A stretch of 64,000 nt of DNA. It comes from Humidesulfovibrio sp. GTDB lineage: Bacteria; Desulfobacterota; Desulfovibrionia; Desulfovibrionales; Desulfovibrionaceae. The DNA lies in assembly GCA_031292175.1 (NCBI GenBank), contig JARLHQ010000019.1, positions 1 to 64,000 on the forward strand. The letters run 5' to 3'. A program made the translations under genes and the position numbers. Positions 25,603 through 34,529 of the stretch are shown here, one piece after another (positions within the stretch are counted from its first letter, which is position 1; each line of letters starts with the position of its first letter). The notes beneath the pieces were generated by a model that ran no database searches, had not been told where the DNA came from, and saw only the letters and a program-made list of their open reading frames with translations.

Positions 25603-27003
25603 ATGACGACGACATACGATCTGCTCGTGCTGGGCGGCGGTCCCGGCGGCTTCGACGCCGCCGTGGAGGCCGCCGCCGCCGGGCTTCGGACCGCGCTTGT
25701 GGAAACCGCCGACCTTGGCGGCGCGTGCCTGAACTGCGGGTGCATTCCCACCAAGCTCTGGCTTGGGGCGACCTGCGTCATCGAGGAACTGGCCGCCCAA
25801 ACCAAGGTCCGCGTGGCTTCGGGCGAGGTGCGCGTGGACTTCGCCGCGCTGCAGGCGCGCAAGGACCGGCACATCGCGGCAACGCGCAAGGCCATGGGCC
25901 AGCGCCTGGCCGCCCTGGGCGTGGACCTGGTGGCCGGGCGCGGCCGCGTGGCCGAACCGCACGTCCTGGAGGTCAAGACCGCCGAGGGCTCGCGCACGCT
26001 CAAGTTCCGCAAGCTGCTCGTGGCCACGGGTTCGCGCCCGGCCAGCTTCCCCGGCCTGACGCCGGACGGCAAGCGCGTGCTCGACTCCACGGGCTTCCTG
26101 GCCCTGCCGCAGATGCCCAAGAGCCTCCTCGTGGTGGGCGGCGGCTTCATCGGGCTGGAGATGGCCCAGGCCGCGCACCGCCTGGGCGCGAAGATCACCG
26201 TTGTGGACGCCCTGCCCCGCATCGCGGGTCCGGAAGACCCGGAGGTGAGCAAGGCGCTGGAATCCGTGTTCAAGCGCCTGGGCTGGGATTTCCGCCTGGG
26301 CGTCAAGGTGGCCTCCGTGGCGACGCAGGACGATTGCGCCGTGCTCACCCTGGATGGAGAGTCCGGCGGGGAGTCTGGCGGGGAGTCCGGCAGCGAGGAA
26401 CTCGTGGCCGACTGCGCCCTGGTGGCTGTGGGCCGCAGGCCCAACAGCGCCGACCTGGGGCTGGAATCGCTCGGCGTCACGCTCTATGGCCCGGGCTACA
26501 TCAGCACCGACGAAAACCTGCTTGCCGCGCCCGACGTGTACGCCGTGGGCGACGTGAACGGGCGCATGCTTCTGGCCCACGCGGCCAGCCATCAGGCGCA
26601 CTATGTGGTCCAGCGTCTGCTGGACAGGGCGCGCGGCCCGTATGAGTCCGGCCCGGTTCCGAGCATCCTTTACGGCGCGCCGGAGGTCCTGCGCGTGGGC
26701 CTCATGGCCGGAGAGGCCAAGGCCAAGGGCGAGTCCGTGCTCGTCTCTCGCACGCAGCTCATCGCCAACCCCATCGCTCAGGCCCACGCCGCAACGCAGG
26801 GTTTCGTGAAGTGCGTGTGGCGCGAGGGCCGCGTGGTCGGCATCACCGCCGTGGGCGCGGATGTGTCGCGCCTGGCCGTCACGGCCGCGCTCATCGTCCG
26901 CGCGGGTTGGACGCGGGAGGACGCGGCGGGCTTCATGTTCCCGCATCCCACCCTGGACGAATCGCTCAAAGCGGCCCTTCTGGCCGACAAGGAAGCCGCC
27001 TAA
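25603..27003 (+). CDS. lpdA: dihydrolipoyl dehydrogenase (L protein / E3)
   Basis: This 466-residue FAD disulfide oxidoreductase re-oxidises lipoyl groups of GcvH. FAD motif: LLVLGGGPGGFDAA. The redox pair is C42 and C47 in GGACLNCGCIPTK, with an extra Cys (C45) where most relatives have Val. The NAD motif is LLVVGGGFIGLEMAQAA. The C-terminal catalytic His-Glu appears in HPTLDES. A short repeated Gly-Glu-Ser insertion (ESGGESGGESGSEE, about residues 252-265) interrupts the NAD domain and is encoded by 12-base tandem repeats. It is the last gene of the gcv operon, with AAGGAAGG upstream. Confidence 0.92.
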   Translation: MTTTYDLLVLGGGPGGFDAAVEAAAAGLRTALVETADLGGACLNCGCIPTKLWLGATCVIEELAAQTKVRVASGEVRVDFAALQARKDRHIAATRKAMGQRLAALGVDLVAGRGRVAEPHVLEVKTAEGSRTLKFRKLLVATGSRPASFPGLTPDGKRVLDSTGFLALPQMPKSLLVVGGGFIGLEMAQAAHRLGAKITVVDALPRIAGPEDPEVSKALESVFKRLGWDFRLGVKVASVATQDDCAVLTLDGESGGESGGESGSEELVADCALVAVGRRPNSADLGLESLGVTLYGPGYISTDENLLAAPDVYAVGDVNGRMLLAHAASHQAHYVVQRLLDRARGPYESGPVPSILYGAPEVLRVGLMAGEAKAKGESVLVSRTQLIANPIAQAHAATQGFVKCVWREGRVVGITAVGADVSRLAVTAALIVRAGWTREDAAGFMFPHPTLDESLKAALLADKEAA

Positions 27004-27018
27004 ACGCGGCCGCAGGAT

Positions 27019-27582
27019 ATGCCCGTGACTGAAAAAAGCTCCCCCACGAAGGCTCCGAAAAAAGCCCCCGCTCTCGCCATCACGCCTATTGACGTGCAGC
27101 CGGAGTTCGACCTGTTCACCTACTGCGAACTCTCCGGCGAGACACGCATCGAAAATGACCTCCTGGAGGAGATTGAACCGCGCTTCGACGGCTGGCAGCA
27201 GCACCTCAAGGCCTTCCGCCTGTCCGCCGGGGGGGAGAAGGACCCCGGCTATGTCATTCTCTGGCTGGAGAAGCCCGTGGAGGACGAGATCGAGGGCATC
27301 TGGCAGGATTCGCCCTCGGCCGGCATGGCCTTCCACAACCTGGCCATCCACATGGTCATGAGCGCGGTGCAGAACCTTGTGCCGGAGCTGGCGGACAAGG
27401 GCTGCGCGCCCCTGCCCAAGCCCGGCAAGGACGTGCTGGCCGCCTTCAAGAAGCTGGGCTTGGAATGGAACAAGGAAGGCACGGTGAGCCGCCAGTTCGC
27501 GGTGTTCACCAACATGCCCGCCCTCACCAGCTGCGGCGCGTGCATGCTGAAAGCCAAGTGCGGCAGTCCGCACAAGGACTAG
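27019..27582 (+). CDS. conserved hypothetical protein with C-terminal Cys motif
   Basis: This 187-residue soluble protein starts with a Lys/Pro-rich leader (EKSSPTKAPKKAPA) and continues into a folded domain. Near the end is a cysteine group (SCGACMLKAKCGSPHKD) that could bind a metal or cluster. I do not recognise the family. It lies 15 bases after lpdA on the same strand and just before a strong terminator, so it may be the fifth gene of the glycine cleavage operon. That position is the only hint of function. Confidence 0.7.
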   Translation: MPVTEKSSPTKAPKKAPALAITPIDVQPEFDLFTYCELSGETRIENDLLEEIEPRFDGWQQHLKAFRLSAGGEKDPGYVILWLEKPVEDEIEGIWQDSPSAGMAFHNLAIHMVMSAVQNLVPELADKGCAPLPKPGKDVLAAFKKLGLEWNKEGTVSRQFAVFTNMPALTSCGACMLKAKCGSPHKD

Positions 27583-27607
27583 CCCGGATATATCCGCCAA
27601 CGCCTGG

Positions 27608-27664
27608 AAACAACAAAGGGGCGACCCGCCGCATGTCCGGTGGATCGCCCCTTTGTTGTTTTTC
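27608..27664. terminator. bidirectional Rho-independent terminator
   Basis: A 17-base-pair stem (AAACAACAAAGGGGCGA at 27608-27624 with its complement at 27645-27661) encloses a 20-base loop, with A-rich and T-rich arms. It lies between convergent genes and can serve both. Confidence 0.9.
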
Positions 27665-27676
27665 GGCTGTCCGGCT

Positions 27677-28144
27677 TTACAAGTAGGCCACTGATGCCGG
27701 CGGGGTCTTGTCGCCGAAAAAGGCCTCCACGGCCTTGCGCTCGTCCGCGCGGATGCGCAGGGCGGAAACCGGCAGGGGTTCGGCCAGCCCGGCATAGAGC
27801 TTGAGCGCGCGGTCCACGAAGTCCGCCAGCAGGAAGGCCGCCTGCACCTCGAAGTCCTTGCCGTCCCAGCTCAGGGTCAGCGGGATGGTGTGCGTGCCGA
27901 TGGGCTTGCAGAACACCAGGTTGCCGGTGTGCACCAGCGTCTCCAGTACGCCCTGCGGAAAGCTCACGGCCCAGCGCGCCAGAATCTCTGTGAAAATGGG
28001 CTCCAGCGCCAGATAATAGTTCGGGTCCACCTTGCACACCAGGGACTGCCCCGGCACGTTGATGACCTGCGGCGACTGATGAAAACCGCTGGCCAGGCCC
28101 TTTTGCAGGCGGGTCAGCGCGTCCTGGTAATCTTTGAGCGGCAT
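27677..28144 (-). CDS. hypothetical protein
   Basis: This 155-residue soluble protein begins MPLKDYQDALTRLQKGLASG and has alternating strand and helix blocks (GQSLVCKVDPNYYLALEPIF, VSFPQGVLETLVHTGNLVFC). I do not recognise a family; a heme-binding or PilZ-like fold cannot be judged by eye. GGAGG precedes the ATG at 28144. The frame extends upstream without a binding site. It stands alone, convergent with the gcv operon and divergent from the DUF488 gene. Confidence 0.65.
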   Translation of the reverse strand: MPLKDYQDALTRLQKGLASGFHQSPQVINVPGQSLVCKVDPNYYLALEPIFTEILARWAVSFPQGVLETLVHTGNLVFCKPIGTHTIPLTLSWDGKDFEVQAAFLLADFVDRALKLYAGLAEPLPVSALRIRADERKAVEAFFGDKTPPASVAYL

Positions 28145-28293
28145 GGAAGCCTCCTTTGCCCGGAGCGGCGGAAAGCGTTCAAGACGAACCGCTTCTGCAT
28201 ACATGGCCGCGCGCCGGCCCGCAAGCCCTGCGCCGCGCGGTTCGCTTGACGGATACAGGCCAGACGCATACAGGATCAGTGTGAGGTAACCCC

Positions 28294-28917
28294 ATGCAGC
28301 CGGATGCCGAGGAAGAATCCCGGGCCATCTTCACAGCCGGATTCTCCAACCTTTCTCTGGACCGCTTCCTGGACAACATGCGCGCCTACGAAATCCAGGT
28401 GCTGGTGGACGTGCGCTCCAAGCCCTTCGCCAGCTACACCCCGCATTTCAACAAGGACAGCATCAAGGCCGCTGCCCTGGCCGCCGGATTCGGCTACCGC
28501 TACATGGGGCGCGAGTTGGGCGGCCTGCCGGACAATCCCGTTTTTTACGACGACGCCGGGCATGTGCTCTACGACCGCATCGCGGCCCAGCCCTGGTTCG
28601 AGCAGGGCATAGAAAACGTGCTCTTCGACCTGCGCCGGGGCAAGCGGCTGGCCCTCACCTGCGGAGAGGACGACCCCCGGCACTGCCACCGCAGGCTGCT
28701 CGTGGGCCGCGTGCTGCGCGAACGCGGCATCGGGGTGGCGCACATCCTGGCCAACGGCGGGCTCATCGCCGAGGCCGAACTGCTGGACGCGGAGCGCAGG
28801 ATCCCCCGGCAGCTCACCCTGTTCGGCGGGGTTCAGGAGCCGGAATGGAAGTCCACCTGGCCGGCCTTGCGGGACGACCGGCACGGCGAGCGGCGGGACG
28901 ACTCCGGGGACAATTGA
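28294..28917 (+). CDS. DUF488 family protein
   Basis: This 207-residue protein has the DUF488 signature: IFTAGFSNLSLDRFLDNMRA, VLVDVRSKPFASYTPHFNKD, YMGRELGG and the C-terminal block LTCGEDDPRHCHRRLLVG with Cys and His residues. The family is widespread and of unknown biochemical role, with conserved Arg, Cys and His that suggest an enzyme. GAGG lies before the ATG. The gene stands alone upstream of the elongation factor G gene. Confidence 0.85.
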   Translation: MQPDAEEESRAIFTAGFSNLSLDRFLDNMRAYEIQVLVDVRSKPFASYTPHFNKDSIKAAALAAGFGYRYMGRELGGLPDNPVFYDDAGHVLYDRIAAQPWFEQGIENVLFDLRRGKRLALTCGEDDPRHCHRRLLVGRVLRERGIGVAHILANGGLIAEAELLDAERRIPRQLTLFGGVQEPEWKSTWPALRDDRHGERRDDSGDN

Positions 28918-29041
28918 GCGCGTTGCGCCCCCGTGCCCCGCGCAAAAGCCCCGGCCATCCCTTTGACGTCGAGGCCGACGCCGACGCCTGCAAGAATGTC
29001 ATCAAATCACAGCGTACGCATCGCCCATCCGCCTCCCTCCC

Positions 29042-29071
29042 TTGACATTCTCGCGCGCTCCTCCCTATAGT
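29042..29071 (+). promoter_or_regulatory. sigma-70 promoter for elongation factor G gene
   Basis: TTGACA at 29042-29047 and TATAGT at 29066-29071 are separated by 18 bases. Transcription would start near 29078, giving a leader of about 78 bases before the fusA-type ATG at 29156. Confidence 0.7.
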
Positions 29072-29155
29072 TCTACACCTGAAAATTCCAGTTGGGTTCG
29101 TCATTTCCCCGCCGGATCAAGTCTTCGGCGGTAAACTCGATACACGGAGTAAGGG

Positions 29156-31228
29156 ATGTCGGAAGCGCTGAAGTCTCAACGGACGTACGTTTTGGTCGGT
29201 CATGGAGGCAGTGGCAAAAGCTCTGCCGCGGAAATGCTCCTGTTCAACGCCGGCGCCATCGCTCGCTTGGGAAAGATTGAGGACGGGACCACCGCCCTTG
29301 ATTACGAGCCCGAGGAGATCAAGCGCCGGGGGTCCATCCAGCCAGGCTTCGCCAACTTCAAGTGGAACAAGAACCAGCACTTCCTCATCGATACCCCGGG
29401 CGACAACAACTTCAACGGAGACCTGCCTTACGTCCTGGCCGCGGCCGACGCCGTGGTCTTTGTCATCGACGCCGTTGACGGCGTGAAGCCCCTGACCCGC
29501 AAGGCCTGGAGCGAGGTCAAAAAGGCCGGGCTGCCAGCCATCGTGTTCATCAACAAGATGGACCGCGACCGCGCGGACTTCCAGGCCGCCCTCGCCGGGC
29601 TGAAGGACTCGCTCGGCGTCAAACCCGTGCTCCTGCACTATCCCATCGGCGAGCGCGAGGCCTTCAAGGGCGTGGTGGACATGCTTGAAAACACCGCGCT
29701 TCTTTTCGACGGCAAGGGCGGCGCGCAGAAGGCCGCCATCCCCGCCGACGTGGAAGCCGAAAGCACCCCTCTGCGCGAGACAATGATCGAAAACATCGCC
29801 GAGAGCGACGAAGCGCTCATGGAGAAGTACCTCGACGCGGGCGAACTCTCCCCAGACGAACTCAAGACCGCGCTCGTGGCGGGCGTGAAGTCCGGCGAAC
29901 TGGTGCCCGTGGTCGTGGGCAGCGCGCTGAACAACATGGGCGGCCCGCAGCTGCTCGACGCCATCCAGGCCCTTTTGCCCAGCCCGCTGGAGCATGCCTA
30001 CTTCGAGGGCGAGGACGGCTCCACGCGCGAAGGCATGGAGGCCGCCCCGGTGGCCGGTTTCGTGTTCAAGACCCTGGCCGACCCCTTCGCCGGACAGCTC
30101 ACGGTCATGCGCATCCTCTCCGGCACGCTCACCGGCGACATGAGCCTGGTGAACTCCCGCACGGGTCAGCACGAGCGCATGGGCCAGCTGCTCCTGACCA
30201 CCGGCAAGGAGCAGACGCCCAGCAAAGCGCCGCTCGGCCCCGGCTCCATCGTCACCCTGGCCAAGTTGAAGGACACGAACACCGGCGACAGCCTCTCGTC
30301 GGACAAGGCGCCTTTCGTGCTCAAGAAGCCCGCGCTCGCGCCCACGCTCATCACCTACGCCCTGGCCCCCAAGGAAAAAGGCGACGAGGACAAGGTTTAC
30401 CAGGCCATGGCCAAGATGCTCGACGAGGACGTGACCCTCAAGCTGGGACGCGACGAGGAGACGGCGGACACCCTGCTCTCCGGCATGGGCCAAAACCACA
30501 TCGAGATCAGCGTGGAGAAGGCCAAGCGCCGCTACAAGGTGGACATCATCCTGAAGACGCCCAAGGTGCCCTACCGCGAAACTGTTAAGACCGCGGCCCG
30601 GGAGATCCAGGGCCGCCACAAGAAGCAGACCGGCGGCCGCGGCCAGTTCGGCGATTGCTGGATCCATCTGGAGCCCCAGGCCAAGGGCGCGGGCTATGAG
30701 TTCGTGGACGCCATCGTGGGCGGGTCCATCCCCCGGCAGTACATCCCCGCCGTGGACAAGGGCGTTGTGGAGTCCGCCGCGCGCGGCGTGCTCGCAGGCT
30801 TCCCGGTCATCGACTTCAAGGTCACGCTCTACGACGGCAGCTACCACAACGTGGACTCCTCGGAAATGGCCTTCAAGATCGCGGGCTCCATCGCTTTCAA
30901 AAGGGCCTGCGAAAAGGCCAAGATGATTCTGCTCGAGCCCATCATGACCGTCACCGTGGCCGTGCCCGACGCCTACATGGGCGATGTCATCGGCGACCTG
31001 TCCAGCCGGCGGGGCAAGGTGCTCGGCAGCGAGGGCCAGGGCGGCGTCACCGAGATCAAGTCCCACGTGCCCATGAGCGAAGTGCTGAAGTACGCCCCCG
31101 ACCTGCGCTCCATGACCGCGGGCCAGGGCACCTTCACCATGGAGTTCGCGTACTACGAGGAATGTCCGCCGCCCATCGCGGCAAAGGTCATCGAGGAGAA
31201 CAAGCGCGAGGCGGCGGAAGAGGAATAG
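29156..31228 (+). CDS. fusA: elongation factor G-like translational GTPase (EF-G2 type)
   Basis: This 690-residue translocation GTPase starts at G1 GHGGSGKSSAAEM, with G3 DTPGDNNFNG and G4 NKMDRDRADF. Domains II to V follow, including RETVKTAAREIQGRHKKQTG, GGRGQFGDCWIHLEP and a C-terminal domain with MGDVIGDLSSRRGKVLG. The switch regions differ from housekeeping EF-G (GTTALDYEPEEIKRRGSIQP), and the gene is not in a str operon. It is therefore probably a second EF-G paralog whose role (translocation or recycling) cannot be told from sequence. It has its own strong promoter. Confidence 0.85.
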   Translation: MSEALKSQRTYVLVGHGGSGKSSAAEMLLFNAGAIARLGKIEDGTTALDYEPEEIKRRGSIQPGFANFKWNKNQHFLIDTPGDNNFNGDLPYVLAAADAVVFVIDAVDGVKPLTRKAWSEVKKAGLPAIVFINKMDRDRADFQAALAGLKDSLGVKPVLLHYPIGEREAFKGVVDMLENTALLFDGKGGAQKAAIPADVEAESTPLRETMIENIAESDEALMEKYLDAGELSPDELKTALVAGVKSGELVPVVVGSALNNMGGPQLLDAIQALLPSPLEHAYFEGEDGSTREGMEAAPVAGFVFKTLADPFAGQLTVMRILSGTLTGDMSLVNSRTGQHERMGQLLLTTGKEQTPSKAPLGPGSIVTLAKLKDTNTGDSLSSDKAPFVLKKPALAPTLITYALAPKEKGDEDKVYQAMAKMLDEDVTLKLGRDEETADTLLSGMGQNHIEISVEKAKRRYKVDIILKTPKVPYRETVKTAAREIQGRHKKQTGGRGQFGDCWIHLEPQAKGAGYEFVDAIVGGSIPRQYIPAVDKGVVESAARGVLAGFPVIDFKVTLYDGSYHNVDSSEMAFKIAGSIAFKRACEKAKMILLEPIMTVTVAVPDAYMGDVIGDLSSRRGKVLGSEGQGGVTEIKSHVPMSEVLKYAPDLRSMTAGQGTFTMEFAYYEECPPPIAAKVIEENKREAAEEE

Positions 31229-31379
31229 CCTTCGGAACGCACGCGAACGAGGGCGGCGGGGGAGTGTTTTCCCGTCGCCTTTTTTGTCGGTGGCCGCTTG
31301 AAACGGGGTGGCCCGGCGCTTGTGCGTGCGGGCCAATTCACGTACTGACAAGGAAATTCACAAGGCACAGGAACCGCTC

Positions 31380-32099
31380 ATGCTTCGAGTTCTCCGCTTC
31401 TTCGCCACTCTTGTCCCCGCCACGCTGTACTACAGCGTGAAACAGCTTTTGCTGGACCAGGAAAAGGCCACGCCCGAAGAACGCGACCTGCCGGGCAAGA
31501 CCTATGGCCGCATGATGCTCCACATGGCGGGCATCAAGGTGGACGCGGACCTTTCCGCCCTGGACCCCAAGGGCCACTACGTCTTCATGTGCAACCACCA
31601 GAGCCTGTTCGACATCCCCATTTTGTTCGACGTGCTTTGGGACTACCATATGCGCTTCGTGGCCAAGGCGAGCCTGTTCAAGATCCCCGTGTACGGCAAG
31701 GCCCTGGGCAACGCGGGCCACATCTCCATCAACCGGGAGAACCGCCGGGCGGCCATGAAGAGCGTGGACGAGGCCGTGGCCTCGGCGCAGGGCGGCATTT
31801 CGCCGCTCATCTTCCCCGAGGGCACGCGCAATTCGGACCTCTCGAAGCTCATGGACTTCAAGGTCGGCGGCATGGTGCTGGCGCTCAAGTGCGGCCTGCC
31901 CGTTGCTCCGCTGGTCATGGAGGGCACGGGAAAGCTGCTGCCCAAGAAATCCCTCCTGTTCAACCCGGACCAGAAAATCCGCCTGCGGGCCCTGCCCCCA
32001 GTGGACCCCGCGGCATACACCATGAAGGACCGCGAGAAGTTCAAGGACGACATGTACGCCTTGATGAACGCGGCCTATCAGGAACTTTTGAGGAGCTGA
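31380..32099 (+). CDS. plsC: 1-acyl-sn-glycerol-3-phosphate acyltransferase
   Basis: This 239-residue membrane-associated enzyme makes phosphatidic acid. Motif I is NHQSLFDIP (NHx4D). Later motifs are FKIPVYGKALGNAGHISINR, LIFPEGTRNSD and APLVMEGTGK, all in PlsC order. The N-terminus is hydrophobic (FFATLVPATLYYSVKQLLL). The ATG at 31380 was chosen because upstream codons do not match the family. It lies one base before the RNase J start, so the two genes are probably co-transcribed. Confidence 0.9.
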   Translation: MLRVLRFFATLVPATLYYSVKQLLLDQEKATPEERDLPGKTYGRMMLHMAGIKVDADLSALDPKGHYVFMCNHQSLFDIPILFDVLWDYHMRFVAKASLFKIPVYGKALGNAGHISINRENRRAAMKSVDEAVASAQGGISPLIFPEGTRNSDLSKLMDFKVGGMVLALKCGLPVAPLVMEGTGKLLPKKSLLFNPDQKIRLRALPPVDPAAYTMKDREKFKDDMYALMNAAYQELLRS

Positions 32100-32100
32100 C

Positions 32101-33753
32101 ATGATAACCGCCCCCGGCGAACTGACCATCCACCCCTTGGGGGGCCTGGGCGAAATCGGGCTCAACTGCATGGCCCTGCGCACCCATGACTCCACCGTGC
32201 TGGTGGACTGCGGCCTCATGTTTCCCGAGGACTACCTCTTCGGGGTGGATGTGGTGATCCCGCGCTTCGAGCACATCCTGGAGGAACGCGAGAAGATCAA
32301 GGCCATCGTGCTCACCCACGGGCATGAGGACCACATCGGCGCGCTGCCCTGGCTTTTACCCCACGTGGACGTGCCCGTGTACGGCTCGGACTTTACCCTG
32401 GCCCTGGTGGCGGCCAAACTGGCCGAGCGCGCCATCGAGGCCGACCTCCGGCCCGTGAAGCCCGGCGACCGCATTGAGGCCGGGCCCTTTACCTTCAATT
32501 TCTTCCCGGTCTGCCACTCCATCATCAAGGGCTACGCGCTCGGCATCGAGACCCCGGTGGGCCGCATCATCCATACGGGCGACTTCAAGATCGACCGCAA
32601 CCCGCTCGATGGCCACGCCACGGACCTGGAGGCCATCCGCCGCTTCTCCGAACCCGGCATAAAGCTGCTCATGAGCGACTCCACCAACGTGGAGCGCGAC
32701 GGCTTCGCCCTGACCGAGCGCGAGATCAAGGCCTCCCTGCGCGAGATTTTCGACCGCGCGCGCGGACGCATCATTGTGACGCTGTTCTCCAGCCACATCC
32801 AGCGCCTGCAGGAGATCTTCGACCTGGCCGCAGCCTGCGGCCGCAAGGTGGCCATCTCCGGCAAAAGCCTGGTGCGCAACATCGAACTGGCGCGCGAGCT
32901 GGACTACCTGCGCATCCCCGGCGGCACGTTGGTGGAGGTGGAGGAGATCGGCGGCCTCAAGGACGAGGAGGTCGTGCTGCTCGTCACCGGCTCCCAGGGC
33001 GAACCCCTGGCCTCGCTCTCCCGCATGTCCCTCGACGAACACCGTCTGGTGCGCATCAAGAAGGGCGATCTGGTGATTCTGTCCTCGCGCTTCATCCCCG
33101 GCAACGTGCTGGCCATCACCAAGGTCATCAACCGGCTGTACAAGCTGGGGGCCGAGGTGCTCTATGAGAAGGTGCAGGCCATCCACGCGTCGGGCCATGC
33201 CCACCGCGAGGAACTGCGCATCATGCTCGAAACGGTGCGGCCCAAGTATTTCGTGCCTGTACACGGCGAATACCGCCACCTTGTGAAGCACAAGCGCCTG
33301 GCCGAGGAATGCGGCGTGGCGGCGGAGCGCGCCCTGGTGCTGGAGGACGGCCAGCCAGTGACCTTCCTGCCCCAAGGCATCCGCCTGGAGGAGGCCGTGC
33401 CCGCCGAGCGCATCCTGGTGGACGGCAAAGGCGTGGGCGACGTGGGCCAGAGCGTGCTGAAGGAACGCCAGTTGCTGGCGGGCGAAGGCATGGTGGTCGT
33501 GCTCTTGGTGGTCGATCAGGACACCGGCGAGATCACCCTGGGGCCGGACATCGTTTCCAAGGGCTTTGTGTTCGAGCAACAGTACGCCCACGTGCTGGAG
33601 GACGCCAAGTGCGTGGTGCTGGAGGAAGTGGAGAACACAGGCGTGACCAACCTGAAGCGCCTCAAGGAGCGCGTGCGCGGCTCGCTCCGGCGCTTCTTCC
33701 GCAAGGTGCTGGAGCGCGACCCCGTGGTGGTGCCACTCATCATCGCCGTATAA
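32101..33753 (+). CDS. rnj: ribonuclease J
   Basis: This is a 550-residue metallo-beta-lactamase/beta-CASP ribonuclease. Zinc-binding motif: VLTHGHEDHIGALPW. Further motifs are HSIIKGYALGIETPVGRIIH, TGDFKID, SDSTNVE and the C-terminal VHGEYRHLVKHKRLA. RNase J processes or degrades mRNA by 5'-exonuclease and endonuclease activity in organisms lacking RNase E. The length is normal, including a C-terminal dimerisation region. It converges on fliS with 15 bases between stops. Confidence 0.92.
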   Translation: MITAPGELTIHPLGGLGEIGLNCMALRTHDSTVLVDCGLMFPEDYLFGVDVVIPRFEHILEEREKIKAIVLTHGHEDHIGALPWLLPHVDVPVYGSDFTLALVAAKLAERAIEADLRPVKPGDRIEAGPFTFNFFPVCHSIIKGYALGIETPVGRIIHTGDFKIDRNPLDGHATDLEAIRRFSEPGIKLLMSDSTNVERDGFALTEREIKASLREIFDRARGRIIVTLFSSHIQRLQEIFDLAAACGRKVAISGKSLVRNIELARELDYLRIPGGTLVEVEEIGGLKDEEVVLLVTGSQGEPLASLSRMSLDEHRLVRIKKGDLVILSSRFIPGNVLAITKVINRLYKLGAEVLYEKVQAIHASGHAHREELRIMLETVRPKYFVPVHGEYRHLVKHKRLAEECGVAAERALVLEDGQPVTFLPQGIRLEEAVPAERILVDGKGVGDVGQSVLKERQLLAGEGMVVVLLVVDQDTGEITLGPDIVSKGFVFEQQYAHVLEDAKCVVLEEVENTGVTNLKRLKERVRGSLRRFFRKVLERDPVVVPLIIAV

Positions 33754-33768
33754 TAATGTTCCTGTAAG

Positions 33769-34506
33769 CTAGCGCGTCGTGGCGTAGGCGTTGGCGGCGC
33801 GCAGGCGCAGGCCCGGCGCAACTGCGACCGGCTCCCCGGCCGGGACTGGCGCGGCTGGCATCTGTGGCGCGGCAGGCGGCGCGACAGACGTTTTCGGCGT
33901 GGCGGCGGCTTCCTGGGCCGTCTGCACGGGCGGAGCGACCGGCACGTACAGCGCGGCGGCGACATCGTGCGCTGCGGCAATCTCTATCTCCGGCGCTTGG
34001 GCCTCCGGCGTCATGGTCTCCGGCGTCACGATCTCCAGCGCCTGGGTCTCTGACGTCACGGTCTCCGGCCTGGCCATCGGCTCCTGCGGCGCGGCGTTGA
34101 GCGCATGCGCGCCCGGCTGGGTCAAGGAGGCCACGCCCTCCTGGTTGGGCAGGATCTGCGCAAAGGCCTGACGCAGGCCGGAGAGGATGGTGATGACCTC
34201 CTCCACAATCTCCGGCTTCACCTTCAGATTCGCCATCAAAAGCCGCGTGTTGCAAAAAAAATACAGATTGCTCAGGTTTTTGGCGATTTCCCCCCCACGC
34301 TCCTTGTTCAAGCACTGCTGGAGTTCGCTGACGATCGTGATGGCCTTGGAGATGAGAATCCCCTTGCCGGCCATGTCGCCCACACGCATCTTCTCGATGG
34401 ACTGGCGCAGGTGTTTGATCGCCGTGTCGTACAGCATGACAAGCAGATCCCCCTGCGAGGCGGTGGTGACCTGGGTGGCCAGATAGGCCTTGGCAGCCTT
34501 GAGCAT
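33769..34506 (-). CDS. fliS: flagellar export chaperone FliS with long low-complexity tail
   Basis: Residues 1-135 are a FliS domain (AKAYLATQVTTASQGDLLVM, LYDTAIKHLRQSIEKM, ELQQCLNKERGGEIAKNLSN) that binds flagellin in the cytoplasm before export. The protein runs to 245 residues, about 110 longer than usual. The extra tail is rich in Thr, Glu, Pro and Ala with near-repeats (PETVTSETQALEIVTPETMT) and is encoded by imperfect 15-base-like repeats. It lies 23 bases downstream of fliD in the same orientation. The tail's function is unknown and may be a recent expansion. Confidence 0.9.
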   Translation of the reverse strand: MLKAAKAYLATQVTTASQGDLLVMLYDTAIKHLRQSIEKMRVGDMAGKGILISKAITIVSELQQCLNKERGGEIAKNLSNLYFFCNTRLLMANLKVKPEIVEEVITILSGLRQAFAQILPNQEGVASLTQPGAHALNAAPQEPMARPETVTSETQALEIVTPETMTPEAQAPEIEIAAAHDVAAALYVPVAPPVQTAQEAAATPKTSVAPPAAPQMPAAPVPAGEPVAVAPGLRLRAANAYATTR

Positions 34507-34529
34507 ACAGTCCTCTTTCCCCGGCCCGG

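Noticed and set aside
24048-26480. 810-codon minus-strand open frame
   Set aside because: It is antisense to gcvPB and lpdA, both certain genes; its composition is a frame shadow.
29117-31351. 744-codon minus-strand open frame
   Set aside because: It is antisense to the elongation factor G gene and has no motifs.
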